64,000 nt of DNA from Bordetella ansorpii (GCF_900078705.1 NZ_FKIF01000007.1:310001-374000); one strand, 5' to 3'; shown: positions 11,798 to 21,149, counted from the first letter of the stretch. Made by a program: numbers and translations. Notes: generated by a model from the letters alone, not told the origin.

Positions 11798-13309
11798 TCA
11801 TTTTGCCAGGGTCACGCCCTTCAGGCGGATCATGCCGTCGGCATAGGGCTTGAAACCTTGCAGCTTCTTCGTCATGGCGAAGGGCCAGGGCTGGTAGTAC
11901 AGGTAGAAGTTGCGCACGTCCTTGTCGAGGATGGCTTCGGCCTGGTCGTACAGGGCGCGGCGCTTGACCTGGTCGGGCACCTGGCGCGCTTCGTTCAGCA
12001 GCTTGTCCACGGCCGGATTGTCGTACTTGCCGTCGTTCAGCGAACCCTTGGCCGTGACGAAGGTGTAGAGGTTGCCGTCCGGATCGACCCGGCCCGACCA
12101 GCCGCGGATCGAAGCCTCGAAGTTGCCCGCCGTGTTGCCCGCCAGCAGCGCGGCGTAGTCGGTGGGACGCAGGCTGAGCTGGATGCCCGCCTCGGCCGCC
12201 ATGGCCTGCACCATCTCGGCGATGGCCGCGGTCGTGGTGTTGTTGCCGTAGGACAGTTCGGCCTTCACGGTGGTGAGGCCGGCTTCCTTCAGCAGCGCCT
12301 TGGCCTTCGCCACGTCGCGCTGCGGCACGGGCTTGTCGCTGTGATAGGGGCTGGCCGGCGGGAACGGCTGGTTGGCCGGCGTGTAGATGCCGCCGCCGAT
12401 CACTTCGTTGATGGCGTTGCGGTCGATCGACAGTTCCAGGGCGCGGCGCACCCGGACGTCCTTGAACGCGCTGGTCTTGGCGCGCTCGCCGTTGCCGATA
12501 TTGAAGTAGATTTCCTGGAAGCCCAGGCCATCCACCGACTCGAACTTCAGATTGGGGTCGCCCTTGACCTGGGCCACGTCAGAGGGGTTCACGCGCTCGA
12601 TCAGCTGCAGGCCGCCCGCGCGCAGGTTAGACAGGCGCACCGTGGTGTCGGGCACCGGCAGGAACACCACGCGCGAGAAATGGAAGTCCTTGGCGTCGTA
12701 GTACTTGTCGAACTTGTCCAGCACGATGCGGTCGTTCTGGATGCGCTCGACGAACTTGTACGGACCCGAGCAGATGGGCGTGCGGGCCACCGACGCCGGG
12801 TCGGCGAAGGACTTGGGCGACAGCATCATGCCGGCGCGGTCGGACAGGTTGGCCAGCAGCGTGGCGTCCGGTGTCTTCAGCGTCAGCACCAGCGTTTCGG
12901 CGTCGGGCGCGTCCACCTTCTCGACCGAGGCCAGCTCGCTCTTGCGCATGCTGTCCTGCAGGGTCAGCGCGCGGTCCAGGTTGGCCTTGGCCGCGGCGGC
13001 GTCGAACTTGGTGCCGTCATGGAAGGTGGCGTCGGTGCGCAGCTTGAACGTCAGCACCTTGTTGTCCGGGCTCCAGCTCCACGACGTGGCCAACTGCGGC
13101 ACGAACTGCAGCTTGGCGTCGAGGTCGATCAGCTTGTCGCACAGCGACGTGAACACCAGGCGGCTGACATAGGTGCGGGCCCGGTGCGGGTCCAGCACGT
13201 CCACTTCTTCCTGCAGGCCGATGCGCAGTTCCTGCGCGACGGCGGCGCCGGAGGCGGCGGCCAGCAGCAGGCCGCCCAGGATGACGCTTGCGCGTGTACG
13301 TTTACTCAT
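11798..13309 (-). CDS. Peptide-type ABC transporter substrate-binding protein (family 5, GsiB/DppA-like)
   Basis: 503-residue periplasmic binding protein with a Sec signal peptide (MSKRTRASVILGG, cleavage near AVA-QE). Family 5 features are the early ELRIGLQEEVDVLDPHRARTY, the FVPQLATSWSW region and VRRALELSIDRNAINEV. Family 5 proteins bind di- and oligopeptides, glutathione, nickel or opines. The neighbouring gamma-glutamyltransferase favours gamma-glutamyl peptides here, but this is inference. It lies 105 bp after ggt and 184 bp before the permease gene. Confidence 0.92.
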   Translation of the reverse strand: MSKRTRASVILGGLLLAAASGAAVAQELRIGLQEEVDVLDPHRARTYVSRLVFTSLCDKLIDLDAKLQFVPQLATSWSWSPDNKVLTFKLRTDATFHDGTKFDAAAAKANLDRALTLQDSMRKSELASVEKVDAPDAETLVLTLKTPDATLLANLSDRAGMMLSPKSFADPASVARTPICSGPYKFVERIQNDRIVLDKFDKYYDAKDFHFSRVVFLPVPDTTVRLSNLRAGGLQLIERVNPSDVAQVKGDPNLKFESVDGLGFQEIYFNIGNGERAKTSAFKDVRVRRALELSIDRNAINEVIGGGIYTPANQPFPPASPYHSDKPVPQRDVAKAKALLKEAGLTTVKAELSYGNNTTTAAIAEMVQAMAAEAGIQLSLRPTDYAALLAGNTAGNFEASIRGWSGRVDPDGNLYTFVTAKGSLNDGKYDNPAVDKLLNEARQVPDQVKRRALYDQAEAILDKDVRNFYLYYQPWPFAMTKKLQGFKPYADGMIRLKGVTLAK

Positions 13310-13414
13310 TGAAAACTCCCCTCGTTAATCCGCTCGTCTTGGCTACGGAGCCATCCCGGACACCCGCCCCGGCGCGAGGCGGCAAGATGCGGGAAGGTCC
13401 CGTGCATTGCATCA

Positions 13415-15043
13415 TCAGAAGCCGACCGCCTGGCCATCGCGGCGCGGATCGCTGGCGGCAACGTAGCCCTGTTCATTGTCGTTGGCCGACATGCGCCAGA
13501 TGAACTGGCCCGCGCCGAAATCCATGTACGGATCGTCCACCGACTTCAGGCCGTGGCCCAGGTCTTTCAGGCCGGCGACAGTCTGCGCGTTCATGCTCGA
13601 TTCCACGTCCAGCGTGAAGTCGCGGTTGACCTTCCAGCGCGGCGCGTCGCACGCGGCCTGCGGCTGTTGATCGTAATCCACCATGCGGATCACCGTCTGC
13701 AGGTGGCCCTGGGGCTGCATGTCGCCGCCCATCACGCCGAAGCTCATCACCGGGCGGCCGCCCTGCGTCAGGAAGCCCGGGATGATGGTGTGGAATGGGC
13801 GCTTGCCGCCCTCGACCACGTTCGCCGAGGCCGGGTCCATCGAGAAGCCCACGCCACGGTTCTGCATGCTGATGCCCGTGCCCGGCACCACGATGCCCGA
13901 GCCGAAGCCCATGTAGTTGGACTGGATGAACGAAATCATCATGCCGCGCTCGTCGGCCGCCGTCAGGTAGATGGTGCCGCCGGCATGCGGACGGCCAGCC
14001 TCGAAGGGCGAGGCCTGGTCCAGCCTGATCAGCCTGGCGCGGCTGTCCAGATAGGCGTCGTCCAGCATCTGTTCGGGCGTGACTTCCATGGCGCGCGGGT
14101 CGGCCACGTAGCGGTACAGGTCGGCGAAGGCCAGCTTCATGGCTTCGATCTGCACGTGCTGCGACTGCACCGAGTCCACCGGCATCGAGGCCAGGTCGAA
14201 GCGCTCGCAGATGCCCAGCGCGATCAGCGCGGCGATGCCCTGCCCGTTCGGCGGGATTTCGTGCAGCTCGTAGCCTCGGTACGACTTGGAGATGGGGTCG
14301 ACCCAGTCCGGGCGGTAGTTGCGCAGGTCGTCCAGCGTCATCGCGCCGCCGTGTTCCTTGGCAAAGGCGGCGATGCGCTCGGCCAGTTCGCCTTCATAGA
14401 AGTCGCGGCCACCGCTTTCGGCGATGCGGCGCAGCGCGAAGGCGGCGTCCTTGAAGCGGAAATGCTCGCCCACGGCCGGCGCGTGGCCGTGGGGCATGAA
14501 GGCCTGGGCATAGCCCGGCTGGCCCGACAGCTCGGCCGCGGCGGCGGCCCACTTGTGCGCCACCACGGGCGGCACGGCGTAGCCGCGCTCGGCGATCTCG
14601 ATGGCGGGTTCGAACAGTTGCTCGAAGGGCAGCTTGCCCAGCTTTTCATGCAGCGTGGCCCAGCCGGCCACCACGCCCGGCACCGTGGCCGAATCCCAGC
14701 CGCGCTTGGGGCGGTTGGCCAGGCCGGCGGCGTCGGTGCCGTACTTGCGCTTGAAGTATTCGACGTTCCAGGCGGCGGGCGCCACACCCGAGGAATTCAG
14801 GCCGTGCAGGCGCTGGCCGTCCCAGACGATGGCGAAGCAGTCGCCGCCCAGGCCGCACGACACGGGCTCGACCAGCGTGATCGTGGCGGCGGCCGCGATG
14901 GCCGCGTCGACCGCGTTGCCGCCCTTCAACAGCATGCGCAGGCCGGCCTGCGCCGCCAGGGGATGCGACGTGGACACCACGTTGCGGGCGAACAGCGGAA
15001 TACGGTGCGACGGATAGGGATTGGCCCAGTCGAAGGTTTTCAT
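13415..15043 (-). CDS. ggt: Gamma-glutamyltransferase, probably cytoplasmic
   Basis: 542-residue Ntn-hydrolase. It cleaves gamma-glutamyl bonds (glutathione and gamma-Glu peptides) after self-cleavage into two subunits. The catalytic Thr is best placed at residue 357 in GGTIYLTAAD, which aligns with the TTHYSVVD block of E. coli GGT. Upstream is the conserved GGNAVDAAIAAAATITLVEP; downstream is MGFGSGIVVPGTGISMQNRG. The N-terminus (MKTFDWANPYPSHRIP) has no signal peptide, unlike periplasmic GGT, so hydrolysis after uptake is likely. It is the first gene of an operon with a complete peptide ABC transporter and is divergent from a LysR gene. Confidence 0.93.
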   Translation of the reverse strand: MKTFDWANPYPSHRIPLFARNVVSTSHPLAAQAGLRMLLKGGNAVDAAIAAAATITLVEPVSCGLGGDCFAIVWDGQRLHGLNSSGVAPAAWNVEYFKRKYGTDAAGLANRPKRGWDSATVPGVVAGWATLHEKLGKLPFEQLFEPAIEIAERGYAVPPVVAHKWAAAAAELSGQPGYAQAFMPHGHAPAVGEHFRFKDAAFALRRIAESGGRDFYEGELAERIAAFAKEHGGAMTLDDLRNYRPDWVDPISKSYRGYELHEIPPNGQGIAALIALGICERFDLASMPVDSVQSQHVQIEAMKLAFADLYRYVADPRAMEVTPEQMLDDAYLDSRARLIRLDQASPFEAGRPHAGGTIYLTAADERGMMISFIQSNYMGFGSGIVVPGTGISMQNRGVGFSMDPASANVVEGGKRPFHTIIPGFLTQGGRPVMSFGVMGGDMQPQGHLQTVIRMVDYDQQPQAACDAPRWKVNRDFTLDVESSMNAQTVAGLKDLGHGLKSVDDPYMDFGAGQFIWRMSANDNEQGYVAASDPRRDGQAVGF

Positions 15044-15102
15044 GCGGCGGCTCTGCGTCTAGTCGATAGGAAACAGGCGACGTTACTCCCGTGATTTAAT
15101 TA

Positions 15103-15123
15103 GATCAATTTGAATCTTTGATC
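15103..15123. promoter_or_regulatory. Candidate LysR operator, GATCAA-N9-TTGATC
   Basis: A perfect 6-bp inverted repeat with 9-bp spacer in the AT-rich stretch between ggt and its divergent LysR gene. It contains the T-N11-A arrangement typical of LysR sites. Regulation of the ggt operon, and autoregulation, is inferred from position. Confidence 0.6.
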
Positions 15124-15181
15124 CGTCATTAAAGAATTTTTTATAAGTTCCAGAGCGGCGTCGCGACACGGGTTTTCCCTT

Positions 15182-16093
15182 ATGAGCACCATTCGATTCA
15201 TGCGCACTTTCCTGGCGGTGGCGCACCACGGCTCATTCTCCGAGGCGGCCGAGCAGGTGGCCTTGACCCAGGCCGCCGTCAGCTTCCAGATGCGCGCCCT
15301 GGAAACCGAACTGGGCCGCGAACTGTTCGACCGCAGCGGCCGGCTGGCCCTGCTGAATGCCGCGGGTCGCGAACTGCTGCCCGAGATCAAGCATCTGCTG
15401 GATTTATACGACCGCCTGCGGCAGCCGCGCAATGCGCCCGACGAACTGGCCGGCTCGGTCTCGGTGGGCGCCATCGTGTCCTGCATGGGCACGCTGTCCA
15501 AGGTGGTGTCGCGCATGAAGCGCGACCATCCGGCGCTGGACGTGCGGCTGTTCTCGGGCAAGGCCAGCGAACTGGCCGGCAAGGTCGAGGCGGGCGAACT
15601 GGACGCCGCCTTCATCGTCGAGGCCGGCCGCAAGATGGCCAGCACGCGCTGGATCACGCTGTATGAAGAGCCGCTGGCCGTGGTGGCCCCGGCGTCCGCC
15701 CAAGGCAGCGACGCGCGCACGGTGCTGGCCAGCCACCCCTTCCTGCGCTTCGACCGCACCCAGCGCACCGGCCTGCAGATCGAGCGGGTGCTGCGCCGGC
15801 TGGGAGTGGCGGTCAACGAGTTCCTGGAACTGAACGCCATCGAGACCCTGGTGGAACTGGTGCGCCAGGAGGTGGGCGTGACGCTCTTGCCGATGCTGAT
15901 CGGCGCCAATTGGCAGCAAAGCCCCGACTTGCGCGTGTTGCCGCTGCCCGACGACCTGGGGCCGATCGCGCGCGGCATCGGCATGCTGGAGCGGCGCGAG
16001 CACGCGCGTCAGGCGATCACCGGCGAAGTCTGCGCGCAAGTGGCGGCAGCGGTCCGCCGCCGCCACGGCGCGCAGGCCGCCGCGCACGACTGA
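15182..16093 (+). CDS. LysR family transcriptional regulator, probably of the ggt/peptide transporter operon
   Basis: 303 residues. The N-terminal winged helix (about 1-60: FMRTFLAVAHHGSFSEAAEQ, TQAAVSFQMRALETELG) is followed by a type 2 periplasmic-binding-like effector domain (SGSVSVGAI-like GSVSVGAIVSCMG, and EVGVTLLPMLIG). It is transcribed away from ggt with 138 bp between, which holds an inverted repeat suited to a LysR dimer. The effector is unknown; a gamma-glutamyl peptide or a product is plausible. It converges with the amino-acid transporter operon (21 bp gap). Confidence 0.92.
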   Translation: MSTIRFMRTFLAVAHHGSFSEAAEQVALTQAAVSFQMRALETELGRELFDRSGRLALLNAAGRELLPEIKHLLDLYDRLRQPRNAPDELAGSVSVGAIVSCMGTLSKVVSRMKRDHPALDVRLFSGKASELAGKVEAGELDAAFIVEAGRKMASTRWITLYEEPLAVVAPASAQGSDARTVLASHPFLRFDRTQRTGLQIERVLRRLGVAVNEFLELNAIETLVELVRQEVGVTLLPMLIGANWQQSPDLRVLPLPDDLGPIARGIGMLERREHARQAITGEVCAQVAAAVRRRHGAQAAAHD

Positions 16094-16114
16094 CGCCGCG
16101 CCGATGCGCGGTGC

Positions 16115-16840
16115 TCAATGCCGGATGTCGGCCAGGAATTTCTGCGCGCGGGCGCTGCGCGGCGTCGTGAAGAACGCGTCGGGTGCGCCGGTTTCGATGA
16201 TCTTTCCCGCATCCATGAACCACACCGTGTCGGCCACTTCGCGCGCGAACCCCATCTCGTGCGTAACGCAGACCATGGTCATGCCTTCGCTGGCCAGGGT
16301 CTTCATGACCTGCAGCACCTCGCCCACCATCTCGGGATCCAGCGCGCTGGTCGGTTCGTCGAACAGCATCACGGGAGGCTTCATGGCGAGCGCCCGCGCG
16401 ATGGCCACGCGCTGCTGCTGACCGCCTGAAAGCTGCGCGGGATAGGCCTCGGCCTTGTGGGCCAGGCCTACCTTTTCCAGCAGGACCATGGCCTGGCCAC
16501 GCGCCTCGGCCTTGCTGGCGCGACGCAGCATCACGGGCGCCAGCGTGATGTTCTCCATGACGCTCAGGTGCGGAAACAGGTTGAACTGCTGGAAGACAAA
16601 CCCGATGTGGCTGCGCTGCTCGTCGATATCGGCCCCCTTGCGGGTGATGTCCTGTCCATTGACCTCGATGCGCCCGCGCTGGATCGGCTCGAGCCGGTTG
16701 ATCGTGCGGATCAGCGTGGACTTTCCGGACCCGGACGGGCCGCACACCACCAGCACCTCCCCACGCCTGACCGTGGCGTTGATATCTGCCAGCGCGTGAT
16801 AGTCGCCATACCATTTGTTGACATCGATGAACGTAATCAT
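16115..16840 (-). CDS. Polar amino-acid ABC transporter ATPase (GlnQ/HisP type)
   Basis: 241 residues. Walker A is GPSGSGKST, the Q loop [11 protein letters not shown] is characteristic of the polar amino-acid (PAAT) family, the signature is LSGGQQQR, Walker B is [12 protein letters not shown], and the switch is THEMGF. It overlaps the upstream permease by 4 bp and is the last gene of a six-gene operon (aldolase-like, aminotransferase, binding protein, two permeases, ATPase). Confidence 0.95.
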   Translation of the reverse strand: MITFIDVNKWYGDYHALADINATVRRGEVLVVCGPSGSGKSTLIRTINRLEPIQRGRIEVNGQDITRKGADIDEQRSHIGFVFQQFNLFPHLSVMENITLAPVMLRRASKAEARGQAMVLLEKVGLAHKAEAYPAQLSGGQQQRVAIARALAMKPPVMLFDEPTSALDPEMVGEVLQVMKTLASEGMTMVCVTHEMGFAREVADTVWFMDAGKIIETGAPDAFFTTPRSARAQKFLADIRH

Positions 16841-17547
16841 GCGGGAGCAGCCTGTACGGGTTTGGCGCAGCGGCGGCGCGCCACGCGGATGTCGACCAGG
16901 CGCGCCAGGCCGGTCAGAATGAAATTGAGCGAGAAGTACGTCAGGGCCAGCAAGGCGAACACCTCGAACGGCCGCACCAGCAGCACGCTGTTCAATTGGT
17001 TCGCCGCATAGGTCAGCTCCTGAACGCTGATCACGTAGGCGAGCGACGTTTCCTTCACGGTCGAGACGAACTGGCTCATCATGCTGGGCAGCATGTTGTA
17101 GAGCGCCTGCGGCAGGATGATGCGGCGCATGGTCTGGCCATACGACAGGCCCAACGCCCGGCCCGCCTCCATCTGCCCGGTGGGCAAGGCCTGGATGCCC
17201 GCACGGATGATCTCGGCCAGATAGGCGCTTTCATAGCACACCAGGGCAACCACCATCGTCGTAAACCCCGCCACCGGACGCCCGATCAGCAAAGGCACGA
17301 AAAAGTACGCCCAGAAAATGAACATCAGCAGCGGCAGTCCCCGCACCATGTACACCAGGGCCGTGGCGGGATAGCGGAAGACGCGCCTCGAACTCAGGCG
17401 CCCAAGCGCCAGCAGCAGCCCGCAAGGCAATGCCAGCAGCAGGCTGAAGGCGGCCAGCGACAGCGTGGCCACCAGGCCGCCCATGGGGCCGTTCGGATAC
17501 TGCCCGACCAGCAGCAGCAGCCAGTTATCGGCAAGAATGTCCCACAT
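16837..17547 (-). CDS. Polar amino-acid ABC transporter permease (GltK/GlnP type), second of pair
   Basis: 236-residue inner-membrane permease of the His/Glu/Gln family. The EAA-type loop [20 protein letters not shown] is followed by [32 protein letters not shown] is the conserved membrane segment that follows the first helices. It starts 1 bp before the end of the gap to the other permease and overlaps the ATPase gene by 4 bp, so translation is probably coupled. Confidence 0.93.
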   Translation of the reverse strand: MWDILADNWLLLLVGQYPNGPMGGLVATLSLAAFSLLLALPCGLLLALGRLSSRRVFRYPATALVYMVRGLPLLMFIFWAYFFVPLLIGRPVAGFTTMVVALVCYESAYLAEIIRAGIQALPTGQMEAGRALGLSYGQTMRRIILPQALYNMLPSMMSQFVSTVKETSLAYVISVQELTYAANQLNSVLLVRPFEVFALLALTYFSLNFILTGLARLVDIRVARRRCAKPVQAAPA

Positions 17548-17548
17548 G

Positions 17549-18250
17549 TCAGCGCACTCCGGTCAATCGGCTGCGGCGCGCCAGGGCATCGCCGCCCCAC
17601 ATGATCAGCAGCGACAGCGCCAGGTAGATCAGCGTGACCACCGCGTAAGCCTCGAACACCTTGAACGTCACGTTCTCGATCTCGCGCGCAGCCTTGGTCA
17701 GCTCGGTCACGCCGATCGCCATGGCCAGGCTCGTATTCTTGAACAGCAGCAATGTCTGGTTGACCAAGGGAGGAATGGCGATCCGGAAGGCCTGGGGCAT
17801 CATGACCCGGCGCATCGCCTGCAGATAGGACAGGCCCAGGGCGCGAGCCGCCTCCAGTTGGCCCGCGGGAATCGAACGCAAGGCGCTGCGCAGATCCTCC
17901 GCCACGTAGGCGGCCATGACCAGCGCGATGGCGATCATGGCCATCAGGAACTCACCGCCGATGGCATTGATCCGGTCGCCCCAGGAAACGGGCAATATGG
18001 CCGGTACGCCGAAATACCAGAAAAGGATGTGAACCAGCATCGGCACATTGCGGTGAAAGGCAATGTAGGCCGAAATCAAGGTATTGAGGAGACGGACGCC
18101 GGCCAGCCGCATGACGGCCAGCAGCGTCCCCACGAAGAACGCCAGCCCCCAGGCCAGGCCGGTCAGCGCCAGGGTCGTCAACAGACCCTGGATCAGCCAA
18201 TCGGCATACTGGCCCTGGAGGATGGCGCCGAAGTCAAAAACGTATTGCAT
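17549..18250 (-). CDS. Polar amino-acid ABC transporter permease (GltJ type), first of pair
   Basis: 233-residue inner-membrane permease. It has FHRNVPMLVHILFWYFGVP after the first helices and an EAA loop LEAARALGLSYLQAMRRVMM followed by PQAFRIAIPPLVNQ, the pattern of the GltJ-like partner in glutamate/aspartate transporters. It is separated from the next permease gene by a single base. The presence of a GltJ/GltK-type pair hints at an acidic amino-acid substrate, consistent with the aldolase and aminotransferase in the same operon. Confidence 0.93.
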   Translation of the reverse strand: MQYVFDFGAILQGQYADWLIQGLLTTLALTGLAWGLAFFVGTLLAVMRLAGVRLLNTLISAYIAFHRNVPMLVHILFWYFGVPAILPVSWGDRINAIGGEFLMAMIAIALVMAAYVAEDLRSALRSIPAGQLEAARALGLSYLQAMRRVMMPQAFRIAIPPLVNQTLLLFKNTSLAMAIGVTELTKAAREIENVTFKVFEAYAVVTLIYLALSLLIMWGGDALARRSRLTGVR

Positions 18251-18273
18251 CGACGTCTCGTCTCAGGACAGGC

Positions 18274-19101
18274 TCAGCCCTTGATGGCTTCGATCTTGAA
18301 GTCACGCTTCATTTTGTAGGGCGATTGGTCGCCAAGCCATTTGCCGAAGATCTTGTCGATCTCGCCGCTGGCCTGCAGGCCGTCGAGCACCTTGTTGACC
18401 TGGTCCAGCAAGGCCGTCTCGCCCTTGCGGACACCCACGCCCCAGGGCTCGACGAACAGGGCGGGCTCGAGGATCTTGACGGGCACCGGACTACTGGCCG
18501 CTTGCGTGCGGAATTTGGCCAGCATGAGCTCGGAGGCCACGAAGCCGTCGACCTTGCGCTGTTGCAGCGCCATGAAGGCACCCGGAGGGTCCTTGAACGA
18601 GATGGCGGTCACGTTCGGAATGTGCTCGCGCGCGCCCTGTTCGGAAGAGGACCCGGCGGTGGCGCTGACACGCTTGCCGGCCAGGTCGGCGGGCGACTTC
18701 AAGCCGGTGTCGGCCTCACGCGCAAGCACCTTCTGAGGGCTGACGAAATGCTGATGCGAGAAGTCGATCTGCTGAGCCCGGGCGGGCGACCAGCCCAGGT
18801 TCGCGGCGACCACGTCGACACGGCCGGCCACCAGTTCGGGGATGCGGGCCTCGACGGCGATCAGCTTGAGTTCCATCGGTACCCCCAGGCTGTCGGCGAT
18901 CTTCTGGCACAGATCGACCTCATAGCCCACGACAGCGCGGGTCTTGGCGTCCTGGAAGCTGAACGGCTCGGCCGTGCCCAGCGTGCCGCAAATGAACTTG
19001 CCGCGCGACTTGATGTCCTGCAACTGGTCGGCGTGCGCCGTGCCGGGCATGGCGCACGCCATGGCGATCAATATGGCGGGAGCGGTGAACAACGTTTTCA
19101 T
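18274..19101 (-). CDS. Amino-acid ABC transporter substrate-binding protein (family 3)
   Basis: 275-residue periplasmic protein with signal peptide (MKTLFTAPAILIAMACAMPGTAHA, cleaved after AHA). Family 3 signature segments are RGKFICGTLGTAEPFSF, VVGYEVDLCQKIADSLG, VDVVAANLGWSPARAQQIDFS and the hinge-region AGKRVSATAGSSSEQ. The closest family relatives bind acidic or neutral amino acids. The ligand cannot be read from sequence. It lies between the aminotransferase and permease genes of the operon. Confidence 0.92.
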   Translation of the reverse strand: MKTLFTAPAILIAMACAMPGTAHADQLQDIKSRGKFICGTLGTAEPFSFQDAKTRAVVGYEVDLCQKIADSLGVPMELKLIAVEARIPELVAGRVDVVAANLGWSPARAQQIDFSHQHFVSPQKVLAREADTGLKSPADLAGKRVSATAGSSSEQGAREHIPNVTAISFKDPPGAFMALQQRKVDGFVASELMLAKFRTQAASSPVPVKILEPALFVEPWGVGVRKGETALLDQVNKVLDGLQASGEIDKIFGKWLGDQSPYKMKRDFKIEAIKG

Positions 19102-19143
19102 GGTTTCCCCTTGTAAAGAAATACGGATGATGGTGCCGGCGAC

Positions 19144-20358
19144 TCAGCGCAATGCTGCGCAAGCCTTGGCAAGGCGATCGCACCCCGCGTCGATCTGCTG
19201 CATCGAGGTGGCGAAACTCAGGCGGACATAGGGCGACAGGCCATAAGCCGCGCCGTCGAGCACGGCCACGCCGGCCGCCTCGAGCCAGTACATGACCACG
19301 TCCAGGTCGGTCGACAACGTCGTGCCCGCCGGCGTCACGCGGCCCAGCAGCCCCGCGACGCAGGCATAGACGTAGAACGCGCCGTCCGGCACGCCGCAGC
19401 GGATCCCGTCCACGCCATTGAGGCGGCCGACGATCCGGTCACGGCGCTCGCGGTACACGTCGCGAGACCGCGCCACGCTTTGCTGGTCGCCGGTCAATGC
19501 CACGACGGCGGCGGCCTGGCTGACCGCGCTCACGCAACTGGTGTTCTGAGAGATGAGCGTGCTCATGGCGCGAATCAGCGCGCGGGGGCCGCCGGCGTAC
19601 CCGACACGCCACCCCGTCATGGCGTAGGCCTTCGAGACGCCGTTGACCGTGAGAACGCGACCGGCCAATTCCGGCGCGACCCGCGCCAGGCTGGCCATCG
19701 CGGTGCCGCCATAGCATAGGTGCTCGTAGATTTCGTCGGTCAGCACCGCCACCTGAGGATGGCGAGCCAGCACCTCGGCCAGCGCCTGCAGTTCCGCCGC
19801 GCGGTACACGGCGCCCGTGGGATTCGACGGCGTGTTCAGGATGAGCCACTTGGTGCGCGGCGTGATCGCCGCTTCCAGTGACGACGGCGTCAGCTTGAAA
19901 CCCTGGTCCTGCCCGCAGACCACCACCACGGGCGTGCCTTCGTTGGCCAGCACCATGTCGGGGTAGGACACCCAGAACGGCGCGGGCACGATGACTTCGT
20001 CGCCGGCCTGGACGGTGGCCGCCAGCGCGGTGAAGATCAACTGCTTGGCGCCGACGCCGACGATCAGTTGGTCCAGGCCGTAGGCCAGGCCATTTTCCCT
20101 CTCGAACTTGGCCTGCACCGCCTTGAGCAGGGACTGCGTGCCTGCCGCGGCCGTGTAGCGGGTCTGCCCCTGGCGAATGGCCGCGATGGCTCCTTCCACG
20201 ATATGCGCCGGCGTGTCGAAGTCCGGCTCGCCCACGGTAAAGTCGACGATGTCCTTGCCTTGGGCGCGCAGCTGGTCGACGCGTTGCTTGGCCGCCATGC
20301 TGGGCGAGGGCTTGATGGACAAGGCCCGCGCGGCCAGGAACGCCTGATCGATGCTCAT
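19144..20358 (-). CDS. Class I/II PLP-dependent aminotransferase (AspC-type)
   Basis: 404-residue aminotransferase of fold type I. The PLP Lys lies in NGVSKAYAMTGWRVGYAGG. NTPSNPTGAVY and VLTDEIYEHLCYGG supply the conserved Asn, Asp and Tyr. The start MSIDQAFLAARALSIKPSPS is typical for bacterial AspC-like enzymes; a longer frame upstream lies inside the RraA-like gene and is not coding. It overlaps the upstream gene by 4 bp. Sharing an operon with an HMG-aldolase-type protein and an amino-acid importer suggests that it removes the amino group from an imported amino acid to give a 2-oxo acid. Aspartate aminotransferase activity is the default alternative. Confidence 0.9.
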   Translation of the reverse strand: MSIDQAFLAARALSIKPSPSMAAKQRVDQLRAQGKDIVDFTVGEPDFDTPAHIVEGAIAAIRQGQTRYTAAAGTQSLLKAVQAKFERENGLAYGLDQLIVGVGAKQLIFTALAATVQAGDEVIVPAPFWVSYPDMVLANEGTPVVVVCGQDQGFKLTPSSLEAAITPRTKWLILNTPSNPTGAVYRAAELQALAEVLARHPQVAVLTDEIYEHLCYGGTAMASLARVAPELAGRVLTVNGVSKAYAMTGWRVGYAGGPRALIRAMSTLISQNTSCVSAVSQAAAVVALTGDQQSVARSRDVYRERRDRIVGRLNGVDGIRCGVPDGAFYVYACVAGLLGRVTPAGTTLSTDLDVVMYWLEAAGVAVLDGAAYGLSPYVRLSFATSMQQIDAGCDRLAKACAALR

Positions 20359-21029
20359 GCCATCCCCTTGGCCGCGAAAGCCGCCTGCATCCAGCTCTGT
20401 GTCCGCTGGCCCGTGGCGATTTCCGCCATGATTCTTACCTCTTTGGCCGCATGGGCGCGGGCCGCCTCGATCAGCGCACGGGCATGGCCAGGCGCGAAAG
20501 ACACCAGCCCGTCCTCGTCGCCCACGACCCAGTCGCCGGGCTCGATGACCTGGCCGCCGATCGTGACGGGCACGTTGACTTCGCCCGGCCCATCCTTGAA
20601 GGGCCCGCGATGCGTCACGCCCCGCGCATAGCAAGGAAAGTCGTCCTGGGCAAAAGCGCCGACGTCGCGGATCGCGCCATCGACCACCACGCCTGCGCAA
20701 CCGTGCCGCTGCAGGTAGCGCTTCATGATTTCGCCCAGCACGGCGTTGTTCAGCGCGCCGCCCGCGTCGATCACCAGCACGTGGCCGGGCTGAACCTGCA
20801 TCATGGCCTGGTAGATGAACAGGTTGTCGCCGGGACGCGTGCGCACCGTCAAGGCAGTGCCCACCAGCTTGCCCGTTCGGTGATACGGCTGCAGACCCAC
20901 GATGCCGACCTGGCGGCCCAGGTTGTCGCTCAGGTGCGCGGTCGCGATGCCGGACAGCGCCTCACGGACGGAAGCATCGCCGGCGCCGGCGGCCGGCAGG
21001 ATACGCGTGCCGGGAAGAGGTGTGTTCAT
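20355..21029 (-). CDS. RraA family protein, probable 4-hydroxy-4-methyl-2-oxoglutarate-type aldolase
   Basis: 224 residues of the RraA/HMG-aldolase family, in which members either regulate RNase E or are class II pyruvate aldolases. The signature GGALNNAVLGEIMKR and VVVDGAIRDV include the Arg-Asp pair that binds substrate and metal in the aldolases. It is longer than regulatory RraA (about 160 residues), which favours the aldolase branch. Aldolases of this group split 4-hydroxy-4-methyl- or 4-carboxy-4-hydroxy-2-oxo acids, releasing pyruvate. First gene of the amino-acid transporter operon, divergent from LysR. The substrate is inferred. Confidence 0.85.
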   Translation of the reverse strand: MNTPLPGTRILPAAGAGDASVREALSGIATAHLSDNLGRQVGIVGLQPYHRTGKLVGTALTVRTRPGDNLFIYQAMMQVQPGHVLVIDAGGALNNAVLGEIMKRYLQRHGCAGVVVDGAIRDVGAFAQDDFPCYARGVTHRGPFKDGPGEVNVPVTIGGQVIEPGDWVVGDEDGLVSFAPGHARALIEAARAHAAKEVRIMAEIATGQRTQSWMQAAFAAKGMA

Positions 21030-21079
21030 GTATGAAATCGGGTGCGAAGTGTGACTGGGCCCTCATCATCGGCGCAGCG

Positions 21080-21099
21080 AATCACAAAAAAAAGTGATT
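21080..21099. promoter_or_regulatory. Inverted repeat AATCAC-A8-GTGATT between LysR and aldolase genes
   Basis: A 6-bp perfect inverted repeat around an eight-A spacer, in the 120-bp region shared by the two divergent genes. It is a candidate LysR site or part of an A-tract promoter element. The A-rich run also makes chance symmetry more likely. Confidence 0.45.
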
Positions 21100-21149
21100 T
21101 ATCCTCACACCGCTATATTCCAAAAAATAATTAAAGGGATTACCCGAAT

